64,000 nt of DNA from Chitinophagales bacterium. Its GTDB lineage: Bacteria; Bacteroidota; Bacteroidia; Chitinophagales; Chitinophagaceae. Shown piece by piece: positions 17,222-26,217 of the stretch. The stretch lies in contig JAFLBL010000002.1 in NCBI GenBank assembly GCA_017303855.1, forward strand, positions 186,001 through 250,000, written 5' to 3'. Position 1 is the stretch's first letter. Every line of letters begins with the position of its first letter. The position numbers and the translations under genes were made by a program. The notes beneath the pieces were generated by a model. It did no database searches, was not told the origin of the DNA, and worked only from the letters and a program-made list of their open reading frames with translations.

Positions 17222-17449
17222 ATGACTTACCAGGTTAATATATTAAACCCCAAGGCTGACAAATTACTCCAGGACCTTGCAGCTTTGAAATTGATATCAA
17301 TTTCAAAAACTTCTGGTAACGACCCTTTTTTGAGTGTTGTAAAACGACTACGGAAAAAGGCGGCCGTTAAACCGCCAACGTTGGAGGAAATAACAAAAGA
17401 GGTTGAATCCGTAAGGTCAAAACGATATGCCGGCAAAAGCAAAACATAA
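17222..17449 (+). CDS. Antitoxin-like protein of a broken PIN-toxin pair
   Basis: A 75-residue protein, MTYQVNILNPKADKLLQDLA at the N-terminus and a charged, basic C-terminus (EEITKEVESVRSKRYAGK). This is the layout of small antitoxins paired with PIN-domain toxins in Bacteroidota. The downstream frame overlaps by 23 bases and starts a PIN domain. The toxin is truncated, so the antitoxin is an orphan. The family is inferred from size, tail and neighbour rather than from a strong motif. Confidence 0.6.
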   Translation: MTYQVNILNPKADKLLQDLAALKLISISKTSGNDPFLSVVKRLRKKAAVKPPTLEEITKEVESVRSKRYAGKSKT

Positions 17450-17501
17450 ACTTGTAATTGACACTAACCTTTGGATAAGCTTTCTGCTGACCAGCGACTG
17501 A
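17427..17501 (+). pseudogene. PIN-domain toxin remnant (first 24 residues)
   Basis: From the ATG at 17427 the frame encodes AKHKLVIDTNLWISFLLTSD and then a TGA stop. The DTNxWISFLL segment is the first strand of a PIN-domain RNase, with its first catalytic Asp. The other ~110 residues are missing; the following bases run into the 3' end of the histidine-kinase gene. Truncated and inactive. Confidence 0.75.
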
Positions 17502-17573
17502 ATTTTGCGATCAAATAGCCCCTGCTTTACACACTGGTAGTCCATTAAAACCTCGTTAATAAATACTGTTCCC

Positions 17574-19241
17574 CTACACCGGCACCCTTACTATCGCCGT
17601 CGTTCCTTCATTCTCCACTGAATCATATTGCAGATTCCCTTCCACCAGCTGCACCCGGCTTTGGAGATTGCTGATGCCGATGCCCTGGGTCTTTTCTTCG
17701 GTGAGACCGCGGCCGTTGTCTTCTACTACCAGTAAAATATGGTTGCTCATTTTTCGTAGCTGCACCAGCACTTCGGTGGCCTGGCTATGCTTGATGATAT
17801 TATGGATCAGTTCCTGGAAGATGCGGTAGAGGGTAATCTCGATTTTTCCGGGGAGCCGCTCTTCGGGTAAGTTGGAACTGATCTCGTAATGAATACCGGA
17901 AGGACCGAGGATCTTCTGGCAACTGTCTTCAATCGCCAGTTTCAACCCATACATCTTCAGGGTCTGGGGCATAAGTTCATGCGAAATGGTACGGATTTCC
18001 AGACTCACCCTCGTGAGCTCTTCGATCAGTTTCGGATCGGCCTGCTGCTGCTGCATGGCCAGCTTGATCCCCACTACCTCCTGCGCAATGCCATCATGCA
18101 GTTCCCTTCCGATGCGCATTTTCTCTTTTTCCTCCCCCTCTATAAAAGCATCGATCGAGATCTGTTTCTGCCTGGCTTTCTCGAGGGCTATGCGTTTATT
18201 ATTCCGGTTCTGTAGCCAGACCAATACCAGCGCGGATAATAAGATGATAGCGCCAACGATCAGGTACAACCGGTTCCGTTTTTGTTTTTCCAACTCCACC
18301 TGGTATTGTAATAACTGATTTTTAAACTTCGATTCCGATTCGGAATAAGCCTGGTTATTCATCTTCTGGTAATCCTTCGCCAGCAACTGGTAGGAGGAAT
18401 CGATAAAGGCATAGGCTTCCTCATGGCGACCGGCTCCATGCAATACATTCCCGTATACATGCATGATATGGGTCATGTCCTTGGAATGCATCTTCTCTGC
18501 CATCGCCATCCGTACAGCTTCCTGTGCCTGCGCCAGGGCTTTCTCATGCTGTCCCTGCTCACTCAGCATTTCCGCATAGAAACTCAGGGCCCCGATACAG
18601 GTATAGGCATTGTCTGCGCGGGATAAACGGATCACGTTGTTGTAATACAGATCCGCACTGTCATATCTTTTCTGAAAATGAAAACTGGTGGCCATCAGCC
18701 GCATCACCTGCACGCCGTGTTTGCTGGAAAGGGAATCGATGGATTGCAGCGTCTGATAGGCGATCCGGAAAAAAGAATCGGCAACGGGATAGTTATTGAA
18801 CTGCTTCCGGTCTGCATAAGACTCATCAAGATAGATAGCCCCGAGGTTACCCGCCAGTTTAGCGGCCCGCTCTTTATCCTCAGTGAGAGCGAGTCTCAAG
18901 GCTTCCCTCCAGTTGGCTTCTGCCTTATGTTTATCATCCAGGTAATACTGCGCATTGCCCTTGGTGTGCAGGATCTTTATGAGTAAGCGGTTATCCGGGT
19001 TGCGGCTGAGCAGACTGATTCCTTCATTGCAATAGTAGATACAGGAATCATAGGCCGACAACAAGAGCTGCCGGTTGGCAATGCTATAGAAAAGTTCAGG
19101 ATCCTTCTTATTCTGTGACAAGGCCGCCCTTAACTGCTGCAGGGCCTGCTGATGATCCGTGATCGTATCGATGGCGGCATAGCGTTGTCCGGCCACAAAT
19201 ACCGGCAGCAAGAGCCCGAGGATCCATCCGTACCACTTCAT
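17574..19241 (-). CDS. TPR-containing sensor histidine kinase (NarL-type, HisKA_3)
   Basis: This 555-residue kinase starts at the ATG at 19241, chosen for the signal peptide MKWYGWILGLLLPVFVAGQ. The sensor part (about 25-320) is outside the membrane and consists of TPR-like helices (for example YSIANRQLLLSAYDSCIYYC). One membrane segment follows (LYLIVGAIILLSALVLVWL). The HisKA_3 dimerisation helix has RIGRELHDGIAQEV with phospho-acceptor His382. The ATPase domain shows the N-box near IHNIIKHS and G-box VVEDNGRG and GIGISN. Its start overlaps the stop of the response regulator as ATGA, so the two are coupled. Two truncated copies of its 3' end lie at 16534 and 11876. Confidence 0.93.
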   Translation of the reverse strand: MKWYGWILGLLLPVFVAGQRYAAIDTITDHQQALQQLRAALSQNKKDPELFYSIANRQLLLSAYDSCIYYCNEGISLLSRNPDNRLLIKILHTKGNAQYYLDDKHKAEANWREALRLALTEDKERAAKLAGNLGAIYLDESYADRKQFNNYPVADSFFRIAYQTLQSIDSLSSKHGVQVMRLMATSFHFQKRYDSADLYYNNVIRLSRADNAYTCIGALSFYAEMLSEQGQHEKALAQAQEAVRMAMAEKMHSKDMTHIMHVYGNVLHGAGRHEEAYAFIDSSYQLLAKDYQKMNNQAYSESESKFKNQLLQYQVELEKQKRNRLYLIVGAIILLSALVLVWLQNRNNKRIALEKARQKQISIDAFIEGEEKEKMRIGRELHDGIAQEVVGIKLAMQQQQADPKLIEELTRVSLEIRTISHELMPQTLKMYGLKLAIEDSCQKILGPSGIHYEISSNLPEERLPGKIEITLYRIFQELIHNIIKHSQATEVLVQLRKMSNHILLVVEDNGRGLTEEKTQGIGISNLQSRVQLVEGNLQYDSVENEGTTAIVRVPV

Positions 19242-19882
19242 ACAAAATAGTTTTTGATCGCCACGGCCACCAGTTTGGACAGGGTACTGACCCCGAACTT
19301 CTGCATGATCTTCTTTTTGTGGGTATCCACCGTGGCCGAACTGAGAAAGAGTTTGCGGGCAATTTCTTCCGTAGACAACCCGTCGCAATAGAGGGTGAGG
19401 ATCTCCACTTCCCGTTTGGTCAGCGCTTCTTTTAAATAATATTCACTGTTGATGCTGACTTTTACCGTGGAGGTATTCACATAATTCACGGTGTCGGAGA
19501 TATATTTTTTCTGTTGTTCGATCGCGTAAATGGCACGGCCAATTTCGTTGGCATCGCAACTTTTATGGAGATAGGCATTGGCCCCGGCTTCCATACTGGT
19601 ATCAATGTATTTTTTATCGGCCGTCATGGAGAGCATGATCACCGGCATGGTATAACCGCTGTTCCGCAGTTTGCGCAGGGTGGAAATGCCATCGCCTTCG
19701 GGCATATAGATATCGAGGAATACCATGGACGGCGCTTTGGCATGACAGGCTTTCAGCACTTCCTCCCCGTTGGTAAAAATGCGGATCTCCGTATAGCCTA
19801 GCTGCTGCAACAGGCTGCTGATCCCCTGGGCCACCATGATATGATCATCCGCGATAAAGACCAGTTCCGTTTTGATTTCCAT
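19238..19882 (-). CDS. NarL/FixJ-type response regulator
   Basis: A 214-residue two-component regulator. The receiver domain has the acidic pair Asp12-Asp13, phospho-acceptor Asp57 (MVFLDIYMPEGDG) and the conserved Lys107 (AYLHKS). The C-terminal LuxR-type HTH reads LTKREVEILTLYCDGLSTEE and VDTHKKKIMQKFGV. It is first in the operon and is followed by its likely partner kinase with a 4-base overlap. It should bind DNA when phosphorylated; the target genes are not evident. No TAnnTTTG box was seen in front of it. Confidence 0.95.
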   Translation of the reverse strand: MEIKTELVFIADDHIMVAQGISSLLQQLGYTEIRIFTNGEEVLKACHAKAPSMVFLDIYMPEGDGISTLRKLRNSGYTMPVIMLSMTADKKYIDTSMEAGANAYLHKSCDANEIGRAIYAIEQQKKYISDTVNYVNTSTVKVSINSEYYLKEALTKREVEILTLYCDGLSTEEIARKLFLSSATVDTHKKKIMQKFGVSTLSKLVAVAIKNYFV

Positions 19883-20045
19883 GCCTGCTGAAATTAATCA
19901 TTTAAGGCAATGTACAGGTATTTCCACAAGTAAAAAATACACTGATCAGTGTATAGGAAAGAACAGGCTGTCTGGGCAGATTTGCTGAGCTGATTCCCGG
20001 CGGCTGATGACAAGCCAGTCCGTTTAACCATTCAACCCCTGAACC

Positions 20046-21764
20046 ATGAAAAAGTTAGTGTACCTCCTTTTACTGCTTGCCTTTACGCAACTGCAGGCCA
20101 ATGCCCAGCTGAATCCCTTTAAGAAAAAGGACAAAGACAAACAAACCGCAGCCACCGATACCACGGGTAAGGAGCCGACGGAAGAAAAAGAGGAGAAGAA
20201 AAAAGGCGGCGGACTTTTTCAGAAAGTGATTGGCAAGATCTCCAAAGTGGCAGGTAATACCATGATGGGTGCCAGTGGCATGACCGCGGTGGGCGACCTC
20301 GCGGAAGCGGATGTGATTGTATCCATGGGCACGAATATTTATTCAAAGGATCTCGGTCTCATGTTCACCGATTTCCTCGGGAAAGAGTGGGTGAACCAGG
20401 GCGATTTCACCATGCTGCAGATCGCTTCCAAAGATGCCTTCCAGTTTTATAAATACGATGGAACGATCAAAGTGAACGGCAAGGAACTCAAACACGTGAG
20501 TATGGGTATTCATACAGCTACGGAAACACCGGGTACAGGCAATAAGAAAATCAGTTTTGAAAAGAATGGCCAGGTGGAAGGGAGTTTTGAGATCCCCATG
20601 CCGGCCAATAAGATACGCCTGCTTTCTGTAAACGGACAAAGCAAAGGGATTAAAGTAGATTTCACCAAGGATGTGGCATTGGAACTGTCCGGTTATTCCA
20701 CCGACCCCGGTGCTTTGGTGCGGGTAGATGTGGTAACCACGCAGATCGGTATCCGCACCCTGAGCCTGGTCTGTTATGTAAAGCCGGGAGCTAAAGTCAC
20801 GATTCCCGCTGCCGCTTTCCGCCATATCGAGAACACGAATAAATTCAATTTTAAAAACTGTTACCTGAGTGTAAGTGATCAGCAACTGGTAAATGCGCTG
20901 AATCCCACTGGCAAGATCCCCGCCACTCAACGTGTGATCACGGGCAGCAATGATGGTTTGTGGGTGGATGTAACGGCGGATCAGGAGAATGAGAAAGGCT
21001 TTGTGTTGAAGAACGGGGCAGCCGTAACCGAGAAGAAGAATGCAGCGTATGCAAGGCCCTTGTCATTTGCCCGTAACACTGCAGTGAGTTCCTTCTATAC
21101 CTATGGCACTACCTATCTGTATGACCAGGAGAAGAACAACTGGACCCAGACCACGAGTACCAAGACGATTGATTTTCCCGAAATCCCGGATGCTTACCTG
21201 GAGTCCATGCTCGGTGATCTGTACACTAAACTCACCGCGGCCTATACACAGGTAACGGGCAATAACGTATTACCGGCCGCTACCGTTCCTTCCTTACCCG
21301 CCTGGGAAAAGACACAGCAGTTCATGCGGGGTGAAGTGAATAATGATGGTGAATTCTTAAAAGCGTATCAGCAACTCGAACCCACGCGTACGCTTACTTC
21401 GGTGAGCAATAGTTATTATGGAGAAACGACTTTACTGAAAGAAGCCGGTGCCGATGCCCTGCTTAAAGTCTCCCTGGTTTGTCAGCTCAGCTGGGACAGC
21501 AAGCCCCTCATGACACCTTACCTCACGGTTGACCTGGTAGGTGCACCCAATGGTGATTTCCGCTCCTTTATGGGCAATACCCATTATTTTACCATGAACA
21601 TAAAAGGGGATGGCTATGAGCTGAAGAAAAAGGCCCAGGTGGAACTGAATAAAGTATTCCAGGTGGATGCCTTCGTGAGTCAGTTTACCAAGGCACTGAC
21701 AGAGCTCAAGGCCAAAGAGCAGGCGTCGGGTGATTATGAGAAGATCTGGGGGCTGCAGCAGTGA
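20046..21764 (+). CDS. Uncharacterised secreted protein
   Basis: A 572-residue protein with signal peptide MKKLVYLLLLLAFTQLQANA. A lysine/glutamate-rich low-complexity linker follows (about 25-55, FKKKDKDKQTAATDTTGKEP), then a mostly beta-strand body. No enzymatic motif or named family was recognised. The C-terminal part contains repeated YxTKxxxAYTQVTG- and FTKALTELKAKEQ-like helices. It lies divergent from the response regulator and directly upstream of another secreted protein on the same strand; the two probably form one unit. Confidence 0.75.
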   Translation: MKKLVYLLLLLAFTQLQANAQLNPFKKKDKDKQTAATDTTGKEPTEEKEEKKKGGGLFQKVIGKISKVAGNTMMGASGMTAVGDLAEADVIVSMGTNIYSKDLGLMFTDFLGKEWVNQGDFTMLQIASKDAFQFYKYDGTIKVNGKELKHVSMGIHTATETPGTGNKKISFEKNGQVEGSFEIPMPANKIRLLSVNGQSKGIKVDFTKDVALELSGYSTDPGALVRVDVVTTQIGIRTLSLVCYVKPGAKVTIPAAAFRHIENTNKFNFKNCYLSVSDQQLVNALNPTGKIPATQRVITGSNDGLWVDVTADQENEKGFVLKNGAAVTEKKNAAYARPLSFARNTAVSSFYTYGTTYLYDQEKNNWTQTTSTKTIDFPEIPDAYLESMLGDLYTKLTAAYTQVTGNNVLPAATVPSLPAWEKTQQFMRGEVNNDGEFLKAYQQLEPTRTLTSVSNSYYGETTLLKEAGADALLKVSLVCQLSWDSKPLMTPYLTVDLVGAPNGDFRSFMGNTHYFTMNIKGDGYELKKKAQVELNKVFQVDAFVSQFTKALTELKAKEQASGDYEKIWGLQQ

Positions 21765-21786
21765 GGGGGATAATGTTAGTTTATTT

Positions 21787-23196
21787 ATGAAACGTTACAA
21801 CATGAAAAAGCATTCGGTCATCATTACCTGTTGCATCCTTTTCAGTATAGCAGCAGTTGCTCAGCCGCTGCAAGTGCAGCAGTGCATTGTTGTCCCCGGA
21901 AAAGGGTGCGGAACGATTATGCTGGGTGCGTCCCGCCAGCAGATGGAGTCCCTGTTTGGAAAAAACCTCGAAAATGCCGCACCCAACGGTATAAGTATGT
22001 TGTTTGATGCCAATGGGAATGTAAAACATCTGGGCTTTCATTTCAGCGAAAGTCCATACATCATTGGCGAACAGCCTTCCGTTTTCAAAGGTCAATTGGA
22101 AAGATCGCTGAATGCCAGATCCACCCTTGAGCAATTTATACAGGTCTACGGAACGCCGGTCAGCCGGAAAAGCGAGGAGTTCATAGGTACATCAACCACC
22201 ATTCTCTACTTTAACGGAATGGAGGTTTATTTTGCCGACAATGTGCTCAGTCATGTTTATATAAAACCTGCACAAATGGCTGCGGATCCCAAGGCAAAGC
22301 CTGTGGAGTATGACCCCGAAAGCATCAAAATAGATTTTGACAAACTATATAGTAACATAGATATTCTGGGCACGAACAGCAACACGAAAACAAGTAATTC
22401 CAATACGGCTGTTCCCAAACTGGATTGTACGTACATTATGGACTTTGAAAAGTGCCGGAATATATTATTTACTATGTCAACGAAGGAAGTGCTGGAACAT
22501 TTTGGAAAAACGGAAGGAAGGCAATACGGCATGGTTACCGAATACGCCTATAAGGGCATTAAGATATTGGTGGCCAATACCGGCATAGTGGAATCAGTGG
22601 AGTATAATGGATTTTCGGCCATGGATATTAAGCGGAAAGAGCCATATAAAGAGTTCAGGCCTTATGAGCAGATTAACTGGGGAAGTGATAAAGGCAAAGT
22701 GACAAAGATGATGGGTAAGCCGGAAAGTATACAAAAGCTCAAAAGCGTGGATAACGAAAAAGTGGAGTTGCTTTATTATGATGACAATCACAGTTCTTTT
22801 GAATTTGTGAGTGGGAAACTGGTGAGGATGGAATTCAAGCGAAAGGTATCCGACCAGGAATATACTAAGATGCGGCAGAATCTGAGAAGGCAGAACGACT
22901 CACTCGAAGCTTTGAAAACGCCCGCGCAAAGAGCCAGGGACCGCCAACATGAAGTGAGCCTGGCTTTTACTGAGGTGCAAGATAGAATTAAGGCTTATAT
23001 CAACGAAATAAACAGGATTATCGGTTCCTACTCTAGAACCAATATTAATTTACGCTCTGATCAGGAAAGAGCAGTAGCGGCCTTATCAAAAGAAGTATTC
23101 AAGCTGGTTGACGATTTTTTAAAAAAGTATGATGGGCAACTCCCGTCGGCAGTCGTCGACCATCTTTTGAATTTAAAGCAAAAACTAAGCGATTAA
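21787..23196 (+). CDS. Secreted protein with three BamE/SmpA-like modules
   Basis: About 469 residues with signal peptide MKKHSVIITCCILFSIAAVA (an ATG at 21802 is equally possible). Three similar modules are visible, each with a short helix, an FGxP-type turn and strands. They are QQMESLFGKNLE (about residue 60), TKEVLEHFGKTEG (about 235) and GKVTKMMGKPES (about 310). Each is followed by a Y/F-rich strand pair. This is the BamE/OmlA-like small-domain pattern. The C-terminus (about 370-469) is a helical, coiled-coil-like region. The function is unknown; a periplasmic scaffold or binding role is plausible. Confidence 0.65.
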   Translation: MKRYNMKKHSVIITCCILFSIAAVAQPLQVQQCIVVPGKGCGTIMLGASRQQMESLFGKNLENAAPNGISMLFDANGNVKHLGFHFSESPYIIGEQPSVFKGQLERSLNARSTLEQFIQVYGTPVSRKSEEFIGTSTTILYFNGMEVYFADNVLSHVYIKPAQMAADPKAKPVEYDPESIKIDFDKLYSNIDILGTNSNTKTSNSNTAVPKLDCTYIMDFEKCRNILFTMSTKEVLEHFGKTEGRQYGMVTEYAYKGIKILVANTGIVESVEYNGFSAMDIKRKEPYKEFRPYEQINWGSDKGKVTKMMGKPESIQKLKSVDNEKVELLYYDDNHSSFEFVSGKLVRMEFKRKVSDQEYTKMRQNLRRQNDSLEALKTPAQRARDRQHEVSLAFTEVQDRIKAYINEINRIIGSYSRTNINLRSDQERAVAALSKEVFKLVDDFLKKYDGQLPSAVVDHLLNLKQKLSD

Positions 23197-23220
23197 GGAT
23201 TCCTGAATGGCATGATACAG

Positions 23221-23242
23221 AAAGCAGGTTTTACTGCTTTTT
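23221..23242 (+). terminator. Weak stem-loop terminator
   Basis: AAAGCAG and CTGCTTT form a 7-bp stem with a 6-nt loop followed by TT, shortly after the stop codon at 23196. Probably ends the two-gene secreted-protein unit. Confidence 0.45.
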
Positions 23243-23407
23243 AGCACAGCAAAACCGGTTAACGGTCTATGCATAGCGCTGTTTATATACTATTTGTTAA
23301 AACTTCCTCATTTCCTTCAGCGCATCGAATATTTATTGTGAATTTATCGCTTACCTTGTATCCTATACCAGACAGGTCAATAGCCTGTCTATTTTAAACA
23401 ACCACCT

Positions 23408-24544
23408 ATGTCCACTTCTTCCCATGCGGAAATCCTGGAATACCTGAACCATGGAGATGCCGGCCTGGCGGTACGCCGCCTGCTGGATTATTGTCTTGAT
23501 ACCGGTCAGGAGGAGCTGATCCGTGAAGCCATCCGGCTGAGCCGGTCTTATCATCAGGCCACGGAAATTGGTTCCCTGCCCGACAGTTTTACTGAACAGG
23601 CCCGCAGCCTGATTGATAAAGCGGCGGCTACGGGTCAGCAGCATCCGGCTCCACAGTTACTGATCACCGCCGACCAGGTGGCTAAGACCTATACGGGCGG
23701 CAACTTCAGTCTGAAGCCGATCAGTTTCTCCCTGCAAACCGGGCAGGTGCTCGGGGTAGTGGGGGAGAATGGCAACGGGAAAACGACTTTATTGCGCTGT
23801 CTCGCCGGTCAGCTCGCCCTCGATGGAGGTAAGATTGATTATCACCTGCTGCGCAAGCCGGATTATTATGCCATCAAGAATCATATTGCCTTTATTCCGC
23901 AACGGATACCAAGATGGTATGGCCTGCTCAAGGACAACCTCCATTTCAGCGCGGCTATTTCGGGTATACATGACGGGGATAATGACCGGATGGTGGAATT
24001 CATGCTGGAGCGGCTGAACCTGACCCGCTTTGCCCACCTCACCTGGAACCAGATCAGCAGCGGTTACCGCACGCGGTTTGAGATCGCCCGTATTTTATTG
24101 CAACGTCCCCGTTTACTGATCCTGGATGAGCCCCTGGCCAACCTGGATATCAATGCCCAGCAAACCATCCTCACCGACCTCGTGTTCATGGCCCGTGCGG
24201 CGCATAACCCGATGGGGATCGTGCTCAGTTCGCAGCAATTGCATGAAGTGGAAAAAGTGGCGGATACGGTCATCTTTATCAAAGACGGGAATTGCCTGTA
24301 CAGCAGTACCGATAAAGAAGAGAAGATCACGAGTACGGCGATCGAGTTTGAAACAACGCTGGACCGCGACAGTATTCACGGCCTGTTTGCGGCGGGGGAC
24401 GTGAGCCTGCAGTACAACGGGGGATTTTATACCATTGAGTCCACCGTACTTACTGCGGCGCAACTGCTGACCACCCTTGTGCAGGCACAGGTTCCCCTGA
24501 CCTATTACCGCGATATCACGTACAGCACTAAACGTTTTTTCTAA
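23408..24544 (+). CDS. ABC transporter ATP-binding protein with helical N-terminal extension
   Basis: This 378-residue ATPase begins with an ~85-residue helical domain absent from standard ABC ATPases (EYLNHGDAGLAVRRLLDYCL). The nucleotide-binding domain then shows Walker A GENGNGKTT (about 118-126), Q-loop IPQR, signature ISSGYRTR in place of LSGGQ, and Walker B LLILDEPLANLD. About 100 C-terminal residues follow. It should energise transport together with the membrane protein encoded 15 bases downstream. The substrate is unknown. The degenerate signature and extension set it apart from housekeeping ABC ATPases. Confidence 0.85.
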   Translation: MSTSSHAEILEYLNHGDAGLAVRRLLDYCLDTGQEELIREAIRLSRSYHQATEIGSLPDSFTEQARSLIDKAAATGQQHPAPQLLITADQVAKTYTGGNFSLKPISFSLQTGQVLGVVGENGNGKTTLLRCLAGQLALDGGKIDYHLLRKPDYYAIKNHIAFIPQRIPRWYGLLKDNLHFSAAISGIHDGDNDRMVEFMLERLNLTRFAHLTWNQISSGYRTRFEIARILLQRPRLLILDEPLANLDINAQQTILTDLVFMARAAHNPMGIVLSSQQLHEVEKVADTVIFIKDGNCLYSSTDKEEKITSTAIEFETTLDRDSIHGLFAAGDVSLQYNGGFYTIESTVLTAAQLLTTLVQAQVPLTYYRDITYSTKRFF

Positions 24545-24558
24545 ATTAATTTTCCCGT

Positions 24559-26073
24559 ATGTCTACTTCTAACAGACCCCTGGTGCCTTCTTTTTTGCAA
24601 AAGCCGGATGACAGGCTGCTCCGGAATTACCCGGCCATCTGGCAGACAAGAGTGCACCTGGTACTGTATTATGCCCTGCTGGTGGCGGCGGCCATCTTCG
24701 GACTTTCCTTTGTGACTTACGCCAATGCAAAGGATAACAGTACAGTCGGCGGCATGCTTACTTTTACCATACTCATCAGTCTGCTGGGTATGGTAATCTG
24801 GGTGATTTACCTGTTGCGGTTTAATGTATTCAAACGGTTTGGACAGTGGCGGGCAACAGATAGTTTATTGATGTATGTACTTTTTACCATTTCCGTGGCT
24901 GCAATAATTTCCATCTGCTTTATTCCTTCCGCCGTGCAAACCATGCGGGCCAACCAGCAATTCGGCAACGAAGAAGTGGTACAGGATATCAATGAAATCA
25001 ACCGGACCGCCTGTCTGCTGGAGTATGATATTCTGGACCTGGACTGGAAACCGGATACCTGCCGGCTGATCAGTAAGCGGGAGGAAGAGGCTGTACGTGT
25101 ATCGGTGGATACCGTAGCGGAAGAAGCGATAAGCAGGGAGGACAGTTATACACGGATAGATACAGCCGATCTGCGGCGGCGGATGTCGCAAACCGATAGT
25201 GTGGTAAAATTATCCGACTCGGTTTTTATTTTTTATAGTGTGCCCGACTACCAGTTTGTTGATTCTTATAAAGCGGATGAGTATACCCGTGAGAAAGTGC
25301 TCACCTCCGCACAGCTCTTCCGTACCTATCTGAAAACCCGTCCCAATCCCGACCGCGCCGTACTGGTAGTCAGGTTAAATGCGCTGGCAGCCAAATGGGC
25401 CGCGCCCGGTTATCAGTTTGAAAACGGGTACACCGTGTATGGTTCGGAAGAACATTATACCTACAGAATCCGGAAAAAATATGCATTGACAGCGGCCGAT
25501 TATGGTATTGACAATGTAGTGGAGAAGAAATATGAATGGAAGGATGACGGGAGTGCCTATTTCCGCCTGCTCTGGTATTTCACGCTTTCAATTACGTTGT
25601 TGCTGTTTATATACCGGCACAGTACCACCCGTACGTTTTTCCTTTCTGTACTGACCGCGGTACTGCTGAGTATACTTACCGGTCTGATGTTGATGGGCAG
25701 CGGGGGCGGATCAGAGGGAGAGAATTTCTTTATTTTCCTTGTTTTTTATTACCTGCTTTTCGGGGTATTGTCGCTCGTGATATTTACCGCCCGCAGCCGC
25801 TCCGTGTTCCAGGGCATTGCGCTTAACCTGTTTACCTTTCTTACCCCCTTTATGCCATTAGTAGTAGCCTCCCTGTATGTGATATCAAAACGTTATGCTT
25901 ATCTGCACAACAGAACCATTGAAGGGTCCGTCTATTATGCGATAAGGGATGATTTCGATTCCGGTCCGGTTTACCTGCTGGCCGAACTGGCCGGTCCGGT
26001 TCTGTTTTTAATCCTGCTCCAGTTTTTAATCAGAATACTGTACCGTAAGTGGCAGGCGGCGCCGGAGCAGTAA
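24559..26073 (+). CDS. Membrane protein, probable permease partner of the ABC ATPase
   Basis: A 504-residue protein with about eight membrane segments. Three lie in the first 120 residues (VHLVLYYALLVAAAIFGLSF and others) and five in the last 170 (for example TFFLSVLTAVLLSILTGLML). They flank a ~210-residue hydrophilic domain (about 120-330). The small gap to the ABC ATPase gene and the shared strand suggest they form a transporter. The layout resembles ABC-2-type exporters with an inserted soluble domain, but no family motif was recognised. Confidence 0.65.
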   Translation: MSTSNRPLVPSFLQKPDDRLLRNYPAIWQTRVHLVLYYALLVAAAIFGLSFVTYANAKDNSTVGGMLTFTILISLLGMVIWVIYLLRFNVFKRFGQWRATDSLLMYVLFTISVAAIISICFIPSAVQTMRANQQFGNEEVVQDINEINRTACLLEYDILDLDWKPDTCRLISKREEEAVRVSVDTVAEEAISREDSYTRIDTADLRRRMSQTDSVVKLSDSVFIFYSVPDYQFVDSYKADEYTREKVLTSAQLFRTYLKTRPNPDRAVLVVRLNALAAKWAAPGYQFENGYTVYGSEEHYTYRIRKKYALTAADYGIDNVVEKKYEWKDDGSAYFRLLWYFTLSITLLLFIYRHSTTRTFFLSVLTAVLLSILTGLMLMGSGGGSEGENFFIFLVFYYLLFGVLSLVIFTARSRSVFQGIALNLFTFLTPFMPLVVASLYVISKRYAYLHNRTIEGSVYYAIRDDFDSGPVYLLAELAGPVLFLILLQFLIRILYRKWQAAPEQ

Positions 26074-26217
26074 TTACTCTTTATAGGGAAACAGACGTAG
26101 TAATCCATACTAAATGTGGTGCGGAGGTGTATTACCCTTTTTTCATTGAGGAAAATCAGCTGTTTTTCACCCGTTCCCCTGCTGAAATCCGTACCTTTAA
26201 AGCCTTAATTTCCTTGT

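Noticed and set aside
19242..19388. Upstream extension of the histidine kinase into the response-regulator gene
   Set aside because: It overlaps the regulator's HTH region in another frame; the ATG at 19241 gives a signal peptide and an ATGA coupling overlap.
21730..21786. Upstream extension of the BamE-like gene from GTG at 21730
   Set aside because: It overlaps the previous gene, and the signal peptide starts at 21787 or 21802.
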